DNA of 64,000 nucleotides from contig NC_058091.1 in NCBI RefSeq assembly GCF_020171115.1, positions 62,318,501 through 62,382,500 on the forward strand, read 5' to 3'. Below the pieces are notes generated by a model, which worked only from the letters and a program-made list of their open reading frames with translations, did no database searches and was not told where the DNA came from. Made by a program: the position numbers and the translations under genes. Positions 9,246 through 22,032 of this stretch are shown one piece after another. Within the stretch, counting starts at the first letter, position 1, and every line of letters starts with the position of its first letter. Origin of the DNA: Neogale vison (lineage: Eukaryota > Chordata > Mammalia > Carnivora > Mustelidae).

Positions 9246-11160
9246 CAGCAGGGAATTCCAGTTAAAGATGGGGGATTGGATGTGTGCCTTTTATCCACCC
9301 CCTCCATAAACCTCATAAAACAATGGTGAAGGGATCTTTTGAGGCATAAATTCTATAAAGACAAAGAGAACAGAGGATGAAAGAATAGCAATAAAGCTTC
9401 AGATGATGAGAAACAGAAGAATGCATATTAAATGGCCTAGCAAGCTAAAAAAGAGAATCCTAAGCTGGTAGCAGACAAATCTGAGAAACTTTCATTCATT
9501 TCACAAAACTTCCCTTACACTCAGGTATTTTCAGCACCTGCGTCTCTAAAAGTGAGGGTGAAGGTAGAACCAAACAAAACAAAAGATGACTGATTAATAC
9601 TGTTTATGAAACAGATGTCTATAGGACCATCTCCACTCTGTGTAAGAAACCCTACTCCACCCAACAGAAGAACTGGAAGCAGATTTTTCTAGAGATAGTA
9701 AAACAAAGACTCCCTGACTTTGGGAGCAACACATCTAATGGAAAAATGAAACAGCATGCTTCAAATAGTGGAATTAATGGAAAGTTGATACACTGAATTT
9801 GAGATCTCCATTCCTCTCTCTCTTAGTTACTTAGTGAAGGACACTAATAGCCCCAACTTATAATATTAAGCCTGGAAATTAGAAGATTTTTCTCTGGGAA
9901 CATTGATAAACCAAAGAGGAGAAGCATTAAGATACTGATATTGCACGTTCCCTAACAAGATAGCCAGTAGGCTACACTAAAGTCCACAGTTGACAAGTTC
10001 CAGTCAACTTTACAAAATAGCACTCTTAAATATGACCAGGCATGAGGGATGAGAGAGATGAGAAGCAAGTTGAAGGAAAAGGGACTTTGCAAGAAGAAAA
10101 CTGAACAAAGAAGCAAAGCTACTGTTACTTTTAATAAGGTAAGAGAAGATATTGCATCCGTGAATCAAGAACAAGATTTTTATCACAAAAAAACAATGAG
10201 AAAACATAATAGAAGAGCTCTTGGCTATTAAAATTATAATAGTCAACAGAAAAATGCAACCGAAGATCAGATATGTAGTGTTGGTAAAATCTAAGGGACA
10301 GTTGAGAAGACTAAGAGAGGGGAAAAAATTAAAATATTAGAGGATCAGTTGCTAAATATTAGCTAAAATCTATAAAAAATACTGTAAAGACCCATGAACA
10401 TCGAAAACAATATCAGGGAAGAAGCAAAGTCATTGTACCTCATGACAATTGTGCAGCAGTCAATACCAGTGGAAGAGAATACAGAGCCGAGGAAGAGTCC
10501 CTGGTTTATATAGGCTTGGTATTTGATACGGGTTGGCGCCATTCATTTAGAATAGATACGTACCTATACATAAAACATTGCACATTTTCAATTATTTATA
10601 TATATATTTATTTCAATAACAAATATGGTTTGGAAAGACGGATTTGGTTGAATCACATGAAATTGCTGATATTTGACAGTTTTTGACCTACATAAATATC
10701 AATTGCATAAAGTTCAATCTAATACATGGAATGATTAATGATTGCCTGTAAAAGAAAAGATATAGAGAAATGGACTAAAGAATATAACAAAACAAAAGGA
10801 TGGCCTTTACTGGATATGTTAGAAGCTATGAAGTGGAAATAAGAATAACTGAGTTCTGCACACCAAGAGGTAATGATGGTTGTAGGTTTGCAAACTAACT
10901 TACAAAATACTAACAGAAGGAAAATTATCAAGATTGAGTTCAAAGTTTTCATGTGAAAAAAATATAGCAATATTCTAAAAGAGAGAAGATGATAAGAAAT
11001 GATAAAGCTGTTTGGGCAGAGGAGAAAATATTTAAAAGGCAGATAGTCATATCTAAGAGAAAGAATAAAATTAGCTGAATATGCTTTCAGGGAACAACAA
11101 CAAAAAACCATAAAACTCAGAGGACAAAAGGAAAGTTAAACACAAGAATTTTTAATAACA
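9246..11160 (+). mobile_element. Old L1/HAL1-like element (5' and ORF1 part)
   Basis: It begins like an ancient L1 5' end (ttccagttaaagatggggga near 9256). Near 10205-10350, 'gctcttggctattaaaatta' and 'aaaatattagaggatcagtt' match the ORF1 coiled-coil region of HAL1/L1ME-type elements. The remainder is A-rich and fits this origin less clearly. No intact frame remains. Confidence 0.5.
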
Positions 11161-12910
11161 CTTCAGGATACTCCCTAGCCAAAACTAAAAGGCAGACTGT
11201 CACACTTTCCTCAATGAGCTAGTGGTACTAGTGAAAGCAAGGCAGATGTCCAAAACTTTTTTTCCACCTCCTACCACAATGGCCATCATACTCAGCATTG
11301 TGTCCAACACATGCTAAGCTCACAAAATGTGTTTGATGAAATCTAGTGGGAGGGGGGATTGCAAATGATTTCATTTTTCCCCTTGAGAGGGATTTTCCTT
11401 TGGATTACACAATTGTTAAACTCCAGATTTAGAAAAAGACACAGCCTTCCCATATTTGTCTGGGTAAGAGTGATTTTTCCTTGCCCTCTTCAACAGACAC
11501 TTACAACAGTGAGAATTAAGCCTGTAAATTACATGTATTAGACTTGATCGCGACATGATACATCTTCTACTTATAATTTAGATGATCTTATATAATGTGC
11601 CAGACAGTAATGTTATCATTATTTACAGAACCTTGAATGCGGCAGTAATCATCAATCTAAATGTCCGTACATTATTTTTAACAGAGAAGCACAGTGATCT
11701 ATTCCAGGTTAATGCAGAGTGAGTAGGATGAGGGATTAAACCAGGAGACAGAGACTTCTCTGTAGCTACAATAATGACCTTCTGAATACTCTCCTACTCC
11801 TCACACCTCCCTGGACCACTCTTTCCTTACTTTGGTGATCCATTAAGTCGACTTCTTCAAATATACATTTACAGTTAATCCTTTACAATTTTCATGAATA
11901 AAGTAAAAGGTGTGGTAAATTACCAAGGACATTAATTATACAGGCAACATGAAATGTTTGCACATCACACTCAATAATCTCTCAAAGGAAGATGAAATTG
12001 TTGTACTTGCACTTACCCATACTGAAATTCAAGTTTTTTTTATAGTTTTAATGGGCTTTAACATTTAATTTGCTTAAATTATTACTTTGTTGATATAAAT
12101 AGGATGTTTATTTACTCTAGGCTAGCAATAACTGAAGGAGGAAGCCTCTAAAGACAAAATACTCAATTATGTTCCATACCAGGAATCTATGAATCATAAC
12201 ATAATAATTGAGGCAAGTGTCTTCCATCAGTCTCAGAATTACTGTCCATTTGCAACATGAGACCAAAATGAAAAAGCTAGGTAGCTCTTCAGTTCCTCCT
12301 GCATCATTTTGGTGTATAAAACTGAGTTATTTTGATTGAACTTCCAGAGTATCCGACTTCCCCCAATTTTGTGTTCAAAACCACTCTTCAGCCATGAAAG
12401 AAAATGCAGGTACTCATAGAGGGCTGTTGATAGAATCAAATGAGTCTAACACTTTCAACTACTTATGTCATTTTTACTCACTTTAACCACAGTTGCTGAC
12501 CCTTCCTTAACTATAAGATAAATAATAACGCCTCCAACATAGTGTGAATTCTCTGAATATCTCCTATGAACATATTAATCAAAATACAAATGAATTTGTG
12601 TTTTCTGTTAGGCAGAAATTCTCCTGTGACATTTCTTTTTACCTAGGCACAGATGAACCCTTCTGTGTACAAATAATTAAGTTCTAGCTCTATGCCTGTA
12701 CAAATTGCAAAAGGTGTTCTAAATTCCAGAGCCAGAGGAAAAGAGGTGTGTGATGGGAATCCAATACCTTGAAAGAAATTAAATATATATTTTAAAAAGT
12801 CTTCTAATTAAGGTCTCATCAAACAAAATTTAAGATAGAATTAATAGAATTTATATTTAATTCGTGGAGTTCATATTACATAAATACATTTTCAGAAAAA
12901 TAATTTATAT
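11161..12910. other. Mostly unique AT-rich sequence
   Basis: No gene recognised. 11,290-11,340 resembles an L2 tail and 12,490-12,560 a MIR tail, but both are too weak to call. Confidence 0.4.
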
Positions 12911-12914
12911 TCAA

Positions 12915-13080
12915 GCTCTCCTAATTACTAGTTATATGATCTTTGGCAGCTTCCTTAATCTCTTTGAACCTTAGTTTCCTGGCCGATAAAACAGAGATAA
13001 CAACAGTTAACTTTACGGGGTTGTGGTGAAGTTCAAAGGCAAGAATGAACCGTAGAAGTAACTTGTTCATTTTTAAAGTC
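12915..13080 (+). mobile_element. MIR SINE
   Basis: 'aattactagttatatgatct' then 'aaccttagtttcctggccga' and 'aaacagagataacaacagtt' follow the MIR consensus in + orientation. Confidence 0.75.
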
Positions 13081-13084
13081 CTGT

Positions 13085-13965
13085 ACAAATGAAATGGGTG
13101 TTCGCACCACCTACTATGGACCCAACACTAATCTTGAAGTTTGGAGAGAATATAAGAGGAGTACAGGGTATAGACTCTTCCCACAGCTATCCTTATACCC
13201 ACTTGGAATCAGGAAATAATTAGAAAATGAGACAAAACTATATAAAACTAAGTTGTGTGGTCCAGACTATGTGTGCTGTAACAATTCTAAGAAAGGAGAA
13301 GTTAAAATTGGCTGGAAATGATGAATATTTTCTTTCTAAATGGAACAGGCTAAGCTTTGCCTGAACAAAGAAGCAAAGATATCTGACAGCTGCTTACCAC
13401 TCTCTGTTGCTTAAAATATCAGAGGAGTATGAGGTTTAGGCAGCTCTGAGGGCTGAGTCATCTTCCTCCTTACTTGGTATTTATTCAGGACGCAGCTCTA
13501 ACCCTGATGACAACAGCATTCCTGACCTCTGAGCTGCTCAAAATGCTGAGATGTTTCCGAAGGTGAAATGGACGCCTCGTCCAGATTCCCGTGTGGTTAC
13601 CATTCCCAGTGATGGGTCTGCAGCCTCCTTGTTTGGTCGCAGGGTTTGTTCTAAGTGAGGGAGGTCTTGAAAGCTGAAGAAGAGGAACAAAGGCCAAGGA
13701 AGAAATATTCAAGATTTTCTTCTCATGACAATGCTCAAGGCCCACAGCTGAGGTAATTAAAGAAAGAACTGGAGTGCAAGCCTCTACCGTCTACCTCTGG
13801 AGCTTCTATATCATCTGGTTTGATCAGTTTGAGTCAGTTGTCAAGTTCCATGAGGGCCTATTTTGAACCAAGCTCTGTAAGTGCTGGACATGTGAAATTT
13901 AGCAAGGGAAATAAAGAAAAAAGATATTTATTGTAACAGATAATCCCGCATATATTTTAGGTCCT
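13085..13965. other. Unique sequence with some retained CpGs
   Basis: The part at 13,490-13,760 is less AT-rich than its surroundings and keeps several CpGs. The 86-codon reverse frame at 13,485-13,745 has no domain. No gene is called. Confidence 0.35.
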
Positions 13966-13969
13966 CATC

Positions 13970-14145
13970 TGACCCAGTACTACGTGCAAAAAGGGCTTTT
14001 GTCATTACTTTTTTGCAGGTGGGGAGGCTAAGGCCTAGATAGCTTCTCTAACTCACCCAAGATCCCCCAATTTCTAAACTACAGAGAGAAATTTTAAACC
14101 CAGAAAATCCTGGCTCTAGCCTGTGCTCTTTATAGTTAAATTGTC
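13970..14145 (-). mobile_element. MIR SINE
   Basis: 'ggggaggctaaggcctagat', then a decayed 'cacccaagatccc...', 'cctggctctagcctgtgctc' follow the reversed MIR consensus. Confidence 0.65.
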
Positions 14146-14975
14146 AGAGAGAGAAATATGAATAAATAAGTACTGGGGGGGGGGCGGAAAGGAGGCAGGT
14201 TCAGGGAGCAGGATATTTCCACTCTTCTAGTTGATGGGATATTTTCACAAGAGAGGAGCTGTGGAGGAGTAGGCTAAAAAGAGGTTGAGGCCATTGATAG
14301 AGAACTTTGTTAAGGGTCATCGCTTTGCACCCAATTATGTCAACCATGGGGAGTTACCAGTGGCTGACTAAATGTGTTGTTAGGAGTAGTCCTGGGTACA
14401 GGCAATAGGTGTGTGGAGCAAGGAACTATGCATAGAAAATTTTGAACAATAATAAAACCTAGCCATTCTGACTTTAATCATCACCTCATGCCTATAATTC
14501 TAAACAAGGAAGTGATCAAATACCCTTCCTCTTCAAAAAATATATATATATATTGTATATATTTTCATTTTAAACATTTGCTGCCATTAATATTGTGTTT
14601 TAAGAATACACGGGAAGGTTTGAATGATCACATTTCAATTATTACCCTTTCCTAAACATTGTGTTCTACAAGTAATTTCAGCAAACTCCTACTCTACGGT
14701 GGTCCCCCACCACACCCATGCTCAGATGCATGAATCCAAGAGTAAATTGGGAATTTTTGAGTTTGCATTGGGCAGACATAGCTGGGATTGTAGAGTCAAA
14801 AAAAATCAGAACTTGAGTTACTTCACTTATGTCATTCTATGGGATCACTTGTAGTTTTCTATTTTTTACTTAAGTTCAAAAGACAAGTGTAATATTTTCT
14901 TCTGAAAAATGCAAATCTTAGTTCACACATAAAATATCCCATGAATTTGAGTAATCTTTAAAATTAAAATCATTC
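14146..14975. other. Unique sequence with AT run
   Basis: A short (TA)n run lies at 14,540-14,555 and a G-run at 14,174-14,184. The 76-codon frame at 14,624-14,854 is not recognisable. Confidence 0.4.
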
Positions 14976-14976
14976 A

Positions 14977-15173
14977 GGGCACCTGGGTGGTTCAATGGGT
15001 TAAAGCCTCTGCCTTCAGCTCAGGTCATGATCCCAGAGTCCTGGGATCGAGCCCCACATCGGGCTTTCCCCACATCTGGCTTTCTGCTCAGCAGGGAGCC
15101 TGCTTCCCTTCCTCTCTTTCTGCCTACTTGTGATCTCTGTCTGTCAAATAAATAAATAAAATATTTAAAAAAA
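14977..15173 (+). mobile_element. CanSINE with internal 16-bp duplication
   Basis: A mustelid-type CanSINE with near-identical flanks (attaaaatcattca / attaaatcattca). A 16-base segment is repeated in tandem at 15,055-15,070 and 15,071-15,086 with 13 of 16 matches, which makes this copy longer than its relatives. Confidence 0.95.
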
Positions 15174-15179
15174 AATTAA

Positions 15180-16960
15180 ATCATTCATTTTGTGTGTTGT
15201 TTTAAAACAGAAGATGAAAAAATGATGCTGATTATTATTTACCATATGAAAATTATTTCATCACACGGTGGGGCTGGGGGAAGGGTGTTATAAAAATGAC
15301 CCAGTCAAGGTGTCAAATATGTTAGGAATGCCACTGGGAGTCACTGAATGTTTTTGATGGGAGGAGTCACAAAAGAATGGCCAGGGTGACTCATAAAAGA
15401 CACCATCATTACACCTATATGTGCTTGTTGTAACTAGACAAGGGAAAAAGGAAGGTCTATGCATGGAAACAATACAAATGTTAGTTATGGAGAATATTCT
15501 GGGGTTTTGATAGGCTGCTGCATTTTCAGGATAGAGCATCAATTTTACCTCCAGCTGGTCTGTCCTTGAAAGCAGACAGTTCTTATTTTTTTAGCTGCCA
15601 GCAGAGAACACTGCATTTCAAAGAGTCGTAGGAAATAAGACAATTCGGAGGCTTTTGTCACCCAATATCTCGGGAAATGTCAGCTGAGAAAATCATTCCT
15701 TAGAGTTGTTTTGTTAAGGATGCGCGGTTGTCGGAACTTGTTACTGTTGTTCTCAGTATTCCAGGCACATCCTTATGGGAAGACTGGACTTCCCCACCCT
15801 ATGGAGACCGGCCTTGCTCCGTGGCTGACTTCAGCTAGTAAAATGTCAGTAGATGTAACAAGTGTTCGGGGCAGTTGTAAGAGTCAGTGTGTCGTTTGCC
15901 GTGGTTTTTTTCCACCAGTCTCCACGATCAGGAAAGCATGGAGCCCCTAATCACCTGGGTTCCCGAATGACTGCAATGGACAGTACTCCTTTGTCAAACT
16001 ATGATGAATAGACCACAGGGACAAGAGGTAAACTCTGGAATTTTCAGCCTCTAAGATTTCCTGGTTATTTGTCATCACAACACTTACTAGCCCAATGGAA
16101 TTGACAGGGCAGTCCCTCATTTGGGCAGATACTCTGCAAGGCTCTACCCAAATTTAGCCCGACCGGGAGAAATCACGGTCGTGGAACTCCTTGTGTAGAC
16201 ATCAGTAGAATTGCTTTTACTGAAGAGATGTTGATGTGAGGATCATCCATAGTGAAAGACACTACACACACGCTTCAAAAAACTCATCCCGGTTCACACG
16301 TAAAGATGTTGTCATGGTTTAGGGATATTCTGCTGATAAAACTTGCTGCGTGTCCTCAAAAGAAGTTCCAAGCTTCCTGGCCATCGAGGTGAAAAAGATG
16401 AACGTGATCAAGGCTATGATACTCAGTATTTAAAAGACAGAAATGGTTGATTTTGCTCAGAACAACTTCAACAATCAACACAAAGCGGAAGCGGAGGGGG
16501 AGTAATGTTGAGCCAGGTCTATTCATCGCTATCCCTTCAAAGCTTCCCTTATCACACATGCCTCCCCCTTCTCCCTTAAACATGGAAACCAAAACCAAAA
16601 CCAAAACAAAACAAAACAAAAAAACTCCCAGCAATTAAAATGTCTGGCCCAGGGAGACAGAGAGCTCAGCCCCAGTCCCTACCAAAAATTGGGCCTCAGG
16701 ACCCCTAAGGTTTCATTCTGGTGTAGGTGCAGATCTGCCACTTGCTGACAGACCCTTTCCCAGCACCAAGTATGTTGGGGTCACTGGGAAAAAGGGAACT
16801 TATGAATAAATCTGAAAGGGGGTCTGAAAATTTAGATGAATGCCAAAGGAGTCCTTTGTGAATAAAATTAAGCAGTCATCGCCATAGAGGACAAACATTG
16901 TAGCTGGCTCTGCTTCACGGCTACCTCCTAAGGCTTCCTCCGGGAGACAGACGCATGGGT
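15180..16960. other. Unique, gene-free, with scattered CpGs
   Basis: No repeat family recognised except a (CAAAA)-type run at 16,590-16,622. CpGs persist at 15,640-15,730 and 16,160-16,310, above the local background. The open frames in both directions lack domains. Confidence 0.4.
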
Positions 16961-16964
16961 CTGT

Positions 16965-17470
16965 GTTAAATGGCTTAATTTTCTTAATCAACTATTTCAT
17001 TGTGAGTTTTTAATTTCACTCCCATGCTTATTTTTTTTTTTCATTTTGCCATAATACAGCTCTAAGTACCGTGGCAAACATTTGACAGTTCGCTCAGCGG
17101 GTGCTGGGCTCTGCAGAGCTTAGAGAGCTCTACCTTTTATTAATTGGGTTTCAGAATGTGTTCCTGTGTGAACAGAAGCTAAGATGGGACTATTGTACCT
17201 GTCAACATGAAGCTGGGCGAAATAAAATATTTGGAATGTGTTTTAAAATAACTCATTGTGAGCTTGATCGGTTGAGAATTTAAAAGCAGAAATATTCCTT
17301 AATGTTGAAATAAATAATCACGCAATCAAAACGGCAATAAAATTAAAGAAACGATAGGGTTTGTTCAAGGTGCTTCAGTATTTGGTAACAATGAGAACAT
17401 TTTCTTTATGCCCAATAGGTTATGCATTGAAAAGGTAGTTCTGGAAAAGCATTTTAATAAAAACTCTAGG
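16965..17470. promoter_or_regulatory. Candidate conserved non-coding element
   Basis: The stretch is repeat-free, has homeodomain-like AT cores (TTATTAATTG at 17,136; AAATAATCACGCAATC near 17,310) and keeps CpGs next to AT-rich DNA. It also contains the perfect 12-base palindrome GCTCTGCAGAGC at 17,108-17,119. This texture is typical of enhancer DNA in gene deserts. No alignment is available, so conservation is inferred. Confidence 0.35.
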
Positions 17471-18023
17471 GGCATGGGGAGGTAGTACCTACTTTGAAAA
17501 CCAACAATGAAGGCTCTCTAAATACTTCTGATGTTTCCAATTTAATTTTTGTTTCATTTGGAAGGTTTTTTTCCCCCCTACTCATCAAGCAAAACTCTCA
17601 ATCCAAAATTTCGAATTTAAGTCTAAAAGAAGCTCTTGCCAAGCATTGACGTTCTGAGGATTGTGTTTCTCTTTTGGTGGAGGAGAAGTATCTTTGGGAC
17701 TCTTTTCTCCTTTTTTCATGTATGCATTTCATAAGTCAATGAACTTTAATGACATATATTCTAAGACTTCCACTCAAGGCAGAAGATAAAAGGGAGGGGA
17801 AGAGAGCACAGTAAAAGCTGACCAAAAAAATCTCAGTCCTTCTCTTGTCATTAGCACTGCTATTTCCATCATTAATTTTGCTCAACTCTGAAATAATGAA
17901 CGTTCTCTATCTTCCCAAGGGCCCATCTTTAGGCAGTTCCCCTAAAAAGGGTTGCATCCTGAAGTTTAAGCTTGGGAAAAATAAAGATGAAGCCACAACA
18001 ATCATAAGACAAAAACCTAGAGA
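17471..18023. other. Unique sequence
   Basis: No repeat or gene recognised. Confidence 0.4.
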
Positions 18024-18050
18024 AGAGATAGATAGATAGATAGATAGATG
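18024..18050. repeat. (GATA)n microsatellite
   Basis: About six GATA units, 15 bases before a long AT repeat. Confidence 0.95.
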
Positions 18051-18062
18051 GTCATGCTTGTT

Positions 18063-18065
<3 letters not shown>

Positions 18066-18103
<38 letters not shown>
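18066..18103. repeat. (AT)n microsatellite
   Basis: About 19 uninterrupted AT units, self-complementary and able to extrude a cruciform. Confidence 0.97.
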
Positions 18104-18104
<1 letters not shown>

Positions 18105-18179
18105 TTATTGTAAAAATCTTCAAAAGTTGTGGCAATGGGCAAATTAAAAAATGAAATTTTGCTCCCAGAGATGGCCACT

Positions 18180-18214
18180 ATTTGGTCTATTTCTTACTAG
18201 GACTCTTTCCATGC

Positions 18215-18249
<35 letters not shown>

Positions 18250-19010
18250 CTGTTTATTGAAAAACAAAAATAGAGCCATGTCAAACAGTGTGTTTCAACT
18301 TGCTTTGTACACTTGTCAATATATCAAGGACAATGTTTTTGTCTGATGTATAGAACTGCCACATTCTTTTGATGTCTGTCCAGTATTTCACTAAAATCCA
18401 ATACATAAATGGAAAAGTACATAAATGGAAAATACATAAATGGAAAGTAATTTTTTAGCCAATTCTTAGTGAAAAATATTTTAATGTTTCTGATATGTCA
18501 ATATTACAGTCACTTGGTTGGATATTCCCCAGAAGATAGATTTCTAAAAACGGAGCTAAGGAGTTAAAAGTTAAAATATTGCTACATATTTCTAAGTTTC
18601 CTCCAAAAATGTTATAGCAATTTACATTCTTATCGACAATGTATGAGAAAATATGCCACTCCACCTATTTTTAAGCTTTGCTAATCTGAAAGATAAAATG
18701 TATCTCATTATTGCGTAAATTTGCATTTTTAGCTAGACTGAAGTTATTTACACATATTTACTTGGATTCTTTACAATGTTGTGTCATCTTAACAAGGAAT
18801 ATGGGACAGCTTTATTAAGTCTTCTTTATTCTTTCAGTAAAGCTATATTATTTTCCTGATAGATCTCTTGCAAATTTCTTATTAAATTTCTATGTATTAC
18901 ATTTATTTTATTGTTGATGAATGGGATTTTTTCATGATATTTTCAAGTGACTTCACTAATATAATAAAGCCTATCTATAGCTGAATTCATTTTTACTTTC
19001 TAGCCACTTT
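18180..19010 (-). mobile_element. L1ME-type LINE 3' part, reversed
   Basis: Segments such as 'gttggatattccccagaaga' (near 18,518), 'cttatcgacaatgtatgaga' (18,631) and 'ctttgctaatctgaaagata' (18,676) match the reversed 3' part of old L1 elements. A (CA)n run lies inside at 18,219-18,244, and a three-copy 15-16-base tandem repeat at 18,402-18,447. Confidence 0.75.
18402..18447. repeat. Three-copy 15-16-bp tandem repeat
   Basis: The units tacataaatggaaaag, tacataaatggaaaa and tacataaatggaaag follow one another without gaps. This is a local expansion inside the L1 remnant. Confidence 0.95.
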
Positions 19011-19464
19011 CCTAAACTCCATTAGTTTTAGTAAAGTTTCATTTGTTTTCAGTTGTTGTTTTTTGATGTTGTTCTATGGTAAATTGTCATGCTGCCACTG
19101 ATCATACGTTTTGCCTTTTATTTTCCAATAAGGATGCAATAATTACAATGGTCATTCTCATCTTATTTCAGAATTCAGTGAGAAAGCCTTCAGTTTCTCA
19201 TTAGATCACTTTAGAATTTGGACCACTTTAAGAATCTAATAAAAGTTATAGACCTTCTTTCTCCTTCCTTCAAATGCATGTGCTGCAAAAAACAAGAAAA
19301 GTTTTCATATATTTTTAGTTGATTCATATACCCCTTGAGGCTGATGAATACACTCTCACAAAAACACACCACAGGACAGACTCGACTGACATAACTCAAG
19401 TTGCTTCAACAGGGACAGGCCAAAGGGAAAATTTCCAAGTAGGCAAAGGGTGTGGATTTAATGC
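19011..19464. other. Unassigned sequence after the L1 remnant
   Basis: It may include further decayed L1 DNA; I cannot place it. No gene recognised. Confidence 0.35.
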
Positions 19465-19870
19465 AACAAACATTTGTTGAGTTCTCATTAGGGGTTCTAG
19501 TTACCCAACAGAAGGGTTAGCTTTCCAATGCAATTAAAAACAGACACTCTGCAAGACACTGGCTATAAATCCTCCTTGAATTACTCTCTGTCTATCCAGG
19601 AGGAGAGAGAGAGAAGTAAACAAAACAACAGAAAAAAGGTCGTATTAAAGAAGTGTGCATTCTGGATGAGAGCATACCTGGATATCGTTTTCATCAACTA
19701 TAGGAAGTGTTACAGAGAATGTGCCTTTTGGAGTGAGATTTTAAAGATGGTATTGAAGGGGCAAAGATTTTCCAAAAAGAGAAACAACTAGAGCAAAGGT
19801 AATTTGACCTCAGATATTTGTAGAATGATGGGTAGTTCCCTATGCTTGGAACACAGAAAAAGTGCAAAGA
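19465..19870 (-). mobile_element. L2 LINE, reversed 3' part
   Basis: 'caacaaacatttgttgagtt' near 19,465 is the reversed L2 tail. 19,720-19,800 (ggagtgagattttaaagatg and following) fits the reversed L2 3' region. The 87-codon frame across it is not a gene. Confidence 0.6.
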
Positions 19871-20465
19871 TTTTCATTGCACGGTTTGAAATAATGACTT
19901 TGTTTTTATGGTAGCCTCAGCCAAAATAACATAGTGTTACAAATCTTGCAAAATAAAGATTCCTCAGAAACCTCACACAAATTGCCTAACTCTTGAACTA
20001 TTTTTGTTTCAGAGTAGAAACCTCATAGATAGGCTCAGTCTCACCAATGGTTTACCAATTTAGTCCTTTTGTTCCTTTCTTTCTTAATTGATCCAGAATA
20101 TTGTGGCCTGTTGAGAATGCCTGAGGGCTTTCTTGGTCTGGTACCAATTTCAGAGACTTCTGACTAAATGCGTAGTGGAAGTTGTTAGCAGTTGTTGGAA
20201 ATTTAGTGTGAAAAAGCTGGCTTTGGGGAATTTAACCTAGAAATACCAATTATCTATTTTGCATCCATACATAGAAGAAAATATGTCTCTTAGAAATATT
20301 CACTTACATTCTATATATCTTTATTAAATTCCTTGGACATATTTGTCCACAAATGGCATGCTTTTCTCCCATTGTTCCTGTTAATCCATTGTCTTTTCTA
20401 TCTCGGTCCCCTCTATATTACAATATTCCCATCAGCTTTTCCTCTCATCACTATTTCTAGGTAAT
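19871..20465. other. Unique sequence
   Basis: No repeat or gene recognised. Confidence 0.4.
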
Positions 20466-20469
20466 CTCC

Positions 20470-20706
20470 AGTGCTGGTTTCCAGACCAGAGTTTGCAAAC
20501 TAAGAATCTGCTCTTCTGATTTTGCCCCAAGATGGCATTTTTGTTTGTTTTCCAGTCTCAACTGAATAAAAATAGGCTAGAGCAAGCTTGTTGCTCACAG
20601 GCCAGTGAGAGAGTGAGGGAGCACATAGGTATGGTGGACATCAGTCTATTTTAAAAGCTTCTCAGAAGATTCTCATGACCAACCAGGAAGAAGAACCACT
20701 AGAACC
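20470..20706 (+). mobile_element. Possible MER5-like hAT transposon
   Basis: The left part (tgctggtttccagaccagag) and right part (tctcatgaccaaccaggaag) loosely fit the ends of the MER5 hAT-Charlie family. The spacing and divergence leave this uncertain. Confidence 0.35.
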
Positions 20707-21945
20707 AAGAGCATCACTCATTAACCCCTCAATAGGACCCTCACTACTCATCTTCCCCTACCAAACAGACCTTAACTAACTATACCTAGCTATTCTGGAA
20801 AACAATCAATAGTTGTGTTCTACTATGGAAATGACCACTTAGGCCTTAAATTCTCTCATAATTATGATTGTCCATTAATTTTCCACAGTTGAGATGCCAA
20901 ATCTACATAGGTAAAGGGAAAACATCATTAATAAAAATATAGTTTCCTGGGTTTTTTTTCTCCCTTACCTCTATCTCCCCAGTGTAAAACCACTGCATTC
21001 TCTTTATGCACTATCCATGGGTCGTTTGTCTTGTTCTTTTCATTTGTGAAGTCATGCAACTGGGAATATATTTATAGAATATGATTACAATGGCACCAAT
21101 TCTCACAGCAATTTTGGTGTTCAGAGCATATTAAGGACAGAAAAAAGTAACAATAATGCTTAGAGACTCCTTAAAGAATTAATCGGTCTTTAAGAAAATG
21201 TTTTAATGTAAAATATTGTCTGAAGGCTTCTATGGTAGATACAAACTGCATCTATTTGGGTGTTCTTACTTCTATTATTTCCTTGGCTTTATCTGCACCC
21301 TTTAAATCAATGTTGCTTTGGTAAACTCTTCATTAGTATTTGTCAAATTATTGTTATATTCAGCTACCTTCTGTCTTATTATTATAGTCATATCCTCAAA
21401 GTGTATTTGTAATGCATTCTACACAGATGATCCTAAAACAAGCTGTTATTAAGCATATCATTATAGCACAAACACCAGAAAATTTATTTGCAGAAAATGT
21501 CAAATCGCTCGAGAAGCCTCTGGAGAATTCTTAAAGATGTAATACAAAGCCATCATAAACTTGCTTATTTTCTTTTCAGAGCTTGTTCCTCTTGGTTCTA
21601 GTTATATCCTGACCCTTCTTTTACCAAGCATCACGCAGGAGGTTCCCACTGGACTTGTGGTGCACATGTGACTGGAGAGTCAAACCTGGTTATGTTCACT
21701 CCATCAAACTCTATCCTACCCCCAGTCTATTACTAAATTCATTGAATAAATTCCAATTGAATGATATTGGTCTAAGGGCAGTAAGTTTCCCCCAAACCCA
21801 AATGTCATATTTATGCTTTAAAGCAATTTAAAATAATTAAAAATAATGGCAGGTCAAAAACAATTTTCCTAATCTTAATTGATGTCATGCCCACAAATAG
21901 CAATAATTTATTTCTATGCAAAAGCTCTTCAACCCCGCACTAAGA
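20707..21945. other. Unique sequence
   Basis: No repeat or gene recognised. Confidence 0.4.
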
Positions 21946-21949
21946 GCTA

Positions 21950-22032
21950 AAAGACCTGAATTTTATTTTTGGCCCTAATACTGACTTCCTGCTATAAGTC
22001 TTTCAGTTTCTACATTTATGAGACCAGCAAGC
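21950..22032 (+). mobile_element. MIR SINE fragment
   Basis: 'gacttcctgctataagtctt' followed by 'tcagtttctacatttatgag' fits a short, decayed MIR core. Confidence 0.4.

Noticed and set aside
10719..11111. 130-codon reverse frame with hydrophobic segments
   Set aside because: Antisense of an A-rich decayed LINE. Hydrophobicity follows from T-rich codons.
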